A stretch of DNA of 64,000 bases from Pseudodesulfovibrio sp. zrk46 (GTDB taxonomy: Bacteria > Desulfobacterota > Desulfovibrionia > Desulfovibrionales > Desulfovibrionaceae). The position numbers and the translations under genes were made by a program. Numbering within the stretch: position 1 is the first letter of the stretch; the number at the start of each line of letters is the position of its first letter. The stretch lies in contig NZ_CP051216.1 of assembly GCF_012516435.1 (NCBI RefSeq), positions 310,001 to 374,000 of the forward strand. The letters are read 5' to 3'. The notes under the pieces were generated by a model, which was not told the DNA's origin, searched no databases, and saw only the letters and a program-made list of their open reading frames with translations. This document shows positions 60,550-64,000 of this stretch, in pieces.

Positions 60550-60828
60550 ATGATGCGCAGAATTCCTCTGGCGCTCATTTGGGTATACCAAAAACTCATC
60601 TCTCCCTTGCTGCCCCCGGCATGCAGGTTCGTACCGTCGTGCTCTGAGTACGCGAAAGAAGCTGTCATCCGCCACGGGGCCTTCAAGGGCTCCCTTCTCG
60701 CGTCCTGGCGTCTCCTTCGTTGCCAACCTTTATGCCGCGGGGGATATGACCCCGTTCCGGCCGTTTGGCCCGACCCTCAATTAATAGCGAGAATCATTCC
60801 ATGGACAAGCAGGAGAAACTCCGCCTAG
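60550..60828 (+). CDS. yidD: Membrane protein insertion efficiency factor YidD
   Basis: A 92-residue inner-membrane-associated protein that aids YidC. The family pattern is LIWVYQKLISPLLPPACRFVPSCSEYAKEAVIRHG, then RLLRCQPLCRGGYDPVP. The C-terminal 25 residues run past the usual end and overlap the yidC start by 28 bp. GAGG precedes two adjacent ATGs. Confidence 0.93.
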   Translation: MMRRIPLALIWVYQKLISPLLPPACRFVPSCSEYAKEAVIRHGAFKGSLLASWRLLRCQPLCRGGYDPVPAVWPDPQLIARIIPWTSRRNSA

Positions 60829-62462
60829 TCATTGCTATGGTACTTAGTGCCATCGTCATTTTCGGATGGCAGTACCTCAACGCCCCCTCAGCCGAAGAAC
60901 AGGCCGAGATGGCTCGTAAGGCAGCCGAGGCCGAAAAGAAAGCAGCCGCGCTCACCCAGCAGGCTGAACAAGTCGCTGACGCGCCGGCCACACCGGCTCC
61001 GGACTTCAAGCCCACCGAGGGCACTCCCGTCACTGTTGACACCCCGCTCTACACTGCTGTTTTCAATTCCCAGGGCGGCGTCCTCGAGAAGTTCATTCTC
61101 AAGGACTACAAAGATACCATCGCAGCTGATTCTCCCAATGTTGACCTGATCGGGTCCAAGGCCTTCACCAAAGGTCCTCTGGGTATTATCCTGACCAAGG
61201 GCAACAAAGAGTTCCACACCTGGACCCGCGGCAAGTGGGCCTTCTCCGGTTCCGACATCGTCGTCGCCGAGCAGGATGGCACCAAGACCCTGACCTTCAC
61301 CGGCCAGGCTGGCGGTTTCCAGATCGAACGCGTCCTGACTTTCCACCACGACTCCTACCTCATCGAAGAGGCCACCACCGTCACCAACCTGACCGGTACC
61401 GGCGTCGAGGGTTCCATGTCCTTCACCGCTGCAGCCAAATCCATGTCTGCAGAGGATGATCGCTACAACCCCACCAAAGTGGCTTACCTCAACACTGAGG
61501 GCCGCGAGGAAATGGACGACCGTGACGACCTTAAAGAAACCGGGCTGTCCGCCACCAACGGTTTGATGTGGGGCGCCATCGAGTCCAACTACTTCATCTT
61601 CGCCATTGTCCCGGACAACGACGAAGCCACCCTGTCCGCAGGCGTGCAGGATGACATCTTCCGCATGGCTGTGAACCAGGAAGCCACCTTCATGCCCAAC
61701 GTGGCCAAGACCCTGAAGGCTTCCTACTTCGTTGGTCCCACCGACCGCGAAATGCTGAACAAAATGCCCAACCAGCTTGGCGACGCCGTTAACTTCGGTT
61801 GGTTCGACTTCCTGGCCAAGCCCATGCTGGTCGGTCTGAACTTCTTCTACGACTATGTCGGCAACTACGGTATCGCCATCATCCTGCTGACCATCGTCAT
61901 CAAGCTGATCTTCTGGCCTCTGTCCCAGAAGAGCTACGGTTCCATGGAGCAGATGAAGAAACTGCAGCCCATGGTCGCCAAGCTTCGTGACAAGTACGGT
62001 GATGACAAGCAGCGCCTGAACCAGGAAACCATGGCTCTGTACAAGACCTACAAGGTCAACCCCATGGGCGGTTGTCTGCCGATGGTCGTACAGATTCCGG
62101 TCTTCTTCGGTCTCTACAAGGCCCTTCTTGGTGCAGTCGAGCTGCGACACGCTCCTTTTATCGCGCATGTCCCGTTCACCGACCTGCCCTGGCTGGCTGA
62201 CTTGTCCGCCAAGGACCCGTACTACATTACACCGATCATCATGGGTGCATCCATGTTCCTGCAGCAGAAGATGACCCCGAGCGCGGGTGATCCCACGCAG
62301 CAGAAGGTCATGATGTTCATGCCTCTGATCTTCACCTTCATGTTCCTGCAGTTCCCCTCCGGTCTGGTTATCTACTGGCTGCTCAACAACATCCTGTCCA
62401 TTGGTCAGCAGTTGATGATCGCTCGTAGCACCAAGGCCAAGGCCGCTGCCAAGGAAGCGTAA
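60801..62462 (+). CDS. yidC: Membrane protein insertase YidC
   Basis: Inserts proteins into the inner membrane, alone or with SecYEG. It is 553 residues: TM1 (LVIAMVLSAIVIFGWQYL), an Ala/Glu/Lys-rich linker (35-65), a large periplasmic beta domain to about residue 330, then the core. This comprises FFYDYVGNYGIAIILLTIVIKLIFWPL with the conserved positively charged groove residue (Lys or Arg), the coiled-coil region EQMKKLQPMVAKLRDKYG, and the last helices (QFPSGLVIYWLLNNILSIGQQ). The start at 60801 is chosen at MDKQEKLRL; the frame opens at 60765. Confidence 0.97.
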   Translation: MDKQEKLRLVIAMVLSAIVIFGWQYLNAPSAEEQAEMARKAAEAEKKAAALTQQAEQVADAPATPAPDFKPTEGTPVTVDTPLYTAVFNSQGGVLEKFILKDYKDTIAADSPNVDLIGSKAFTKGPLGIILTKGNKEFHTWTRGKWAFSGSDIVVAEQDGTKTLTFTGQAGGFQIERVLTFHHDSYLIEEATTVTNLTGTGVEGSMSFTAAAKSMSAEDDRYNPTKVAYLNTEGREEMDDRDDLKETGLSATNGLMWGAIESNYFIFAIVPDNDEATLSAGVQDDIFRMAVNQEATFMPNVAKTLKASYFVGPTDREMLNKMPNQLGDAVNFGWFDFLAKPMLVGLNFFYDYVGNYGIAIILLTIVIKLIFWPLSQKSYGSMEQMKKLQPMVAKLRDKYGDDKQRLNQETMALYKTYKVNPMGGCLPMVVQIPVFFGLYKALLGAVELRHAPFIAHVPFTDLPWLADLSAKDPYYITPIIMGASMFLQQKMTPSAGDPTQQKVMMFMPLIFTFMFLQFPSGLVIYWLLNNILSIGQQLMIARSTKAKAAAKEA

Positions 62463-62543
62463 TCTACAATTACCGACGGCTCCGCAGCCAATACAAAGCC
62501 ACCGGGGGGCTACATTTTACCCCGGCAAGACAAGGAAAACCAA

Positions 62544-63665
62544 ATGAGTGACTTCAAAGAATTCCAGGGAAAAGACCTGGACGAAGCCATCGAAAGCGCA
62601 TGTGATTACTTCAATCTCAAGCGCGACCGGCTGGAAATCGAGATCCTATCCGGCGGATCTTCCGGCATCTTCGGTATCATGGGAGTGAAAAAGGCCAAAG
62701 TTAAGGCCCGCGCCCGTGCCCAGGTAAACGCCACTGACATTCTTAACGGTGACGAAAAGGCCAAGGCAGAAACCAAGAAGCCCCGTGAGAAGAAGGCCAA
62801 GGCTGAGCCCAAGAAAGAGCGCAAGCCCAAGCCTGCACCCAAAGCAGAAGCCCCGGAACCCGGTAACGCCATCGAGCCCGGCAACGCAGCTGCTCCTGAA
62901 GTGGACTACGACCGCCTGGACGAAGAGGTGAACGGCAATGTCATGGAACCCGAGGTCAACCTCGAAACCATCGACAATGAGATCAATGGCAACGTTGATT
63001 CCGCACCTGTGGAACAGAAGAAGGGCAAGAGACAGAACAAGCCTCGCGACCGGAAGCCTCGCAACAACCGCGAAGAGCGTCCGCGCCCCGAGCGCAAGGA
63101 GCGTAAGCCCCGTGAACGCCGCCCGCAGCGTCAGGAACAGCCCCGTGAGGAGCGTCCCCGTGCCAACATGGACGACTTCGATCACGATCTGCTCAAGGCA
63201 TCCACTATGGAAGTCATGACCCAGTTGCTCAAGCCCATCGTCGGCGACACCAGCATTGAGGTCACCATCGAGTCCGACCGCGTCAAGGTCTTCATCGATG
63301 ACGAGGAAAACAGCGGCCTGATCATTGGTCGCGAGGGCCAGACCCTCTCCTCTCTCCAGTACCTGGTGAATCGTCTGGTTTCCCGCAAGATGGAAGCTTC
63401 CATCCGCATTCAGGTGGACACCGGCGATTACCGTGAGCGTCAGGACGACAAACTCCGTCAGATCGCTGAGCATCTGGCTGACAAGGCTTCCGATCTGGGT
63501 CGCACCCAGTCCACCAAGCCCCTGTCTTCCTACCATCGTCGCGTGGTACACTTGGCACTGCAGGAGAACGAAGAGGTATTCACCCGCTCCAAGGGCGACG
63601 GTCCCATGAAGCGCGTGCTCATCGTTCCCAAGAGCCGCAAGAACGACAATCGTCCGCGCCGCTAG
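62544..63665 (+). CDS. khpB: RNA-binding protein KhpB (Jag)
   Basis: A 373-residue RNA-binding protein that often pairs with KhpA and affects envelope growth. The Jag-N domain (EFQGKDLDEAIESACDYF, then GSSGIFGIMGVKKAKV) is at 5-55. A long Lys/Glu/Pro/Arg-rich insert fills about 60-215, ending in a basic block of ERKPRERRPQ type. KH (GLIIGREGQTLSSLQYLVNRL) is near residue 255 and R3H (SYHRRVVHLALQENEEVFTRS) near 330. The insert is unusually long for the family. Confidence 0.95.
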   Translation: MSDFKEFQGKDLDEAIESACDYFNLKRDRLEIEILSGGSSGIFGIMGVKKAKVKARARAQVNATDILNGDEKAKAETKKPREKKAKAEPKKERKPKPAPKAEAPEPGNAIEPGNAAAPEVDYDRLDEEVNGNVMEPEVNLETIDNEINGNVDSAPVEQKKGKRQNKPRDRKPRNNREERPRPERKERKPRERRPQRQEQPREERPRANMDDFDHDLLKASTMEVMTQLLKPIVGDTSIEVTIESDRVKVFIDDEENSGLIIGREGQTLSSLQYLVNRLVSRKMEASIRIQVDTGDYRERQDDKLRQIAEHLADKASDLGRTQSTKPLSSYHRRVVHLALQENEEVFTRSKGDGPMKRVLIVPKSRKNDNRPRR

Positions 63666-63680
63666 TTACGAAACAAACAA

Positions 63681-63716
63681 AAAAGGCCCGCTCCGTTTGG
63701 AGCGGGCCTTTTTTTG
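63681..63716 (+). terminator. Terminator after khpB
   Basis: AAAAGGCCCGCTCC/GGAGCGGGCCTTTT with a GTTT loop and a T tract, 15 bp past the stop. It ends the cluster before any mnmE gene. Confidence 0.92.
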
Positions 63717-63738
63717 TTTGTATTATTCTAGCGGACCC

Positions 63739-63858
63739 GGCTTCGTATAGCGGCACATCTGCTGCGTTGGAAGGCGCGAGCCAATCCTCACCGTAGCTAG
63801 GCTACGCCTCCGGGTGGCTCGTGCCTTCCGCCTTGCAGCTGCACCACTTTACGAAGCC
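63739..63858. repeat. 120 bp long hairpin repeat
   Basis: A large imperfect inverted repeat. Outer arms are GGCTTCGTA/TACGAAGCC, middle arms GGAAGGCGCGAGCCA/TGGCTCGTGCCTTCC (one G:T position), and tip CGTAGC/GCTACG. It resembles intergenic elements I recall from other sulfate reducers. It contains no frame and no T tract. Confidence 0.75.
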
Positions 63859-63889
63859 TAACGTGGTTGGGGAGAAGAGGGAGCATGCT

Positions 63890-64000
63890 CAGAGGAAAAA
63901 CTGATGACTCTTTTTTGGCTACGGGCGCACCCAAAAACCTTACGGAGTTTAAGCAAAGTATTGTGTCGATAGTTTCGAGCGAAGCGAGCTATGGGATTCC
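63890..64000. repeat. Partial composite repeat at the right edge
   Basis: CTTACGGAGTTTAAG, TTTCGAGCGAAGCGAGC and GGGATTCC match modules of the other copies. The element is cut by the window end, so its full structure is not visible. No gene is seen between khpB and the edge. Confidence 0.55.

Overview
The window reads as a chromosomal segment of a Desulfovibrionaceae sulfate reducer, most likely close to Pseudodesulfovibrio. The evidence is a periplasmic uptake [NiFe] hydrogenase with a Tat-exported small subunit, a cobamide-salvage pair, many lipid A and outer-membrane genes, and several Desulfovibrio-type hypothetical proteins. Most genes have G+C-rich third positions. The gene at about 27.1-28.1 kb is visibly AT-rich.

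Layout. 0-8.2 kb holds envelope genes: PAP2 phosphatase, ArnT-like glycosyltransferase, BON lipoprotein, lpxB, Gfo/Idh oxidoreductase, methyltransferase, mlaA and an exported hydrolase. 8.4-12.9 kb holds an HBM-type chemoreceptor, a secreted MsrAB fusion, a hypothetical and a ComFB-like protein. 13.0-17.8 kb is a MarR-regulated RND efflux operon. 17.8-26.9 kb has a PHP-UvrD helicase fusion, an unlisted 47-residue ORF, cbiR-cobU, a DHH phosphoesterase and polA. 27.0-32.9 kb is accessory: an AT-rich orphan, a FIST protein and an arsR-acr3-arsC operon with a palindromic operator, set among intergenic repeats. 33-43.5 kb is mixed: ion channel, hypotheticals, MerR plus carboxymuconolactone-decarboxylase-like protein, purU, gmhA, znuCB and a rhomboid protease. 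43.5-52.9 kb has a secreted GH3 enzyme, a probable pseudogene, two META lipoproteins, a sirtuin, icd, hydrogenase maturation genes, transporters and a solute-binding protein. 53.0-55.8 kb is hynBA, with a nested inverted-repeat structure upstream. 56-59.8 kb has a YkgJ-type cysteine-cluster protein, a thiamine-binding protein, a Crp-like regulator, a UPF0280 protein and a LUD protein. 59.9-63.7 kb is the conserved rpmH-rnpA-yidD-yidC-khpB cluster.

The most unusual structure lies between the genes. At least seven intergenic regions (about 3.0, 23.6, 28.1, 31.7, 39.4, 48.2 and 58.9 kb, with a partial one at the right edge) are built from a shared set of hairpin modules. The modules recur in both orientations and in different combinations. 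Base changes in one arm are often matched by compensating changes in the other, so the fold appears to be maintained. Two copies also carry about 45-52 bp imperfect inverted repeats that resemble a miniature mobile element.

Functionally, the window joins envelope building and lipid transport (lpxB, gmhA, mlaA, yidC), stress and metal responses (arsenic, RND efflux, zinc/manganese import, methionine sulfoxide repair), periplasmic H2 oxidation, and cobamide remodelling. All calls come from reading the sequence; no database search was run.
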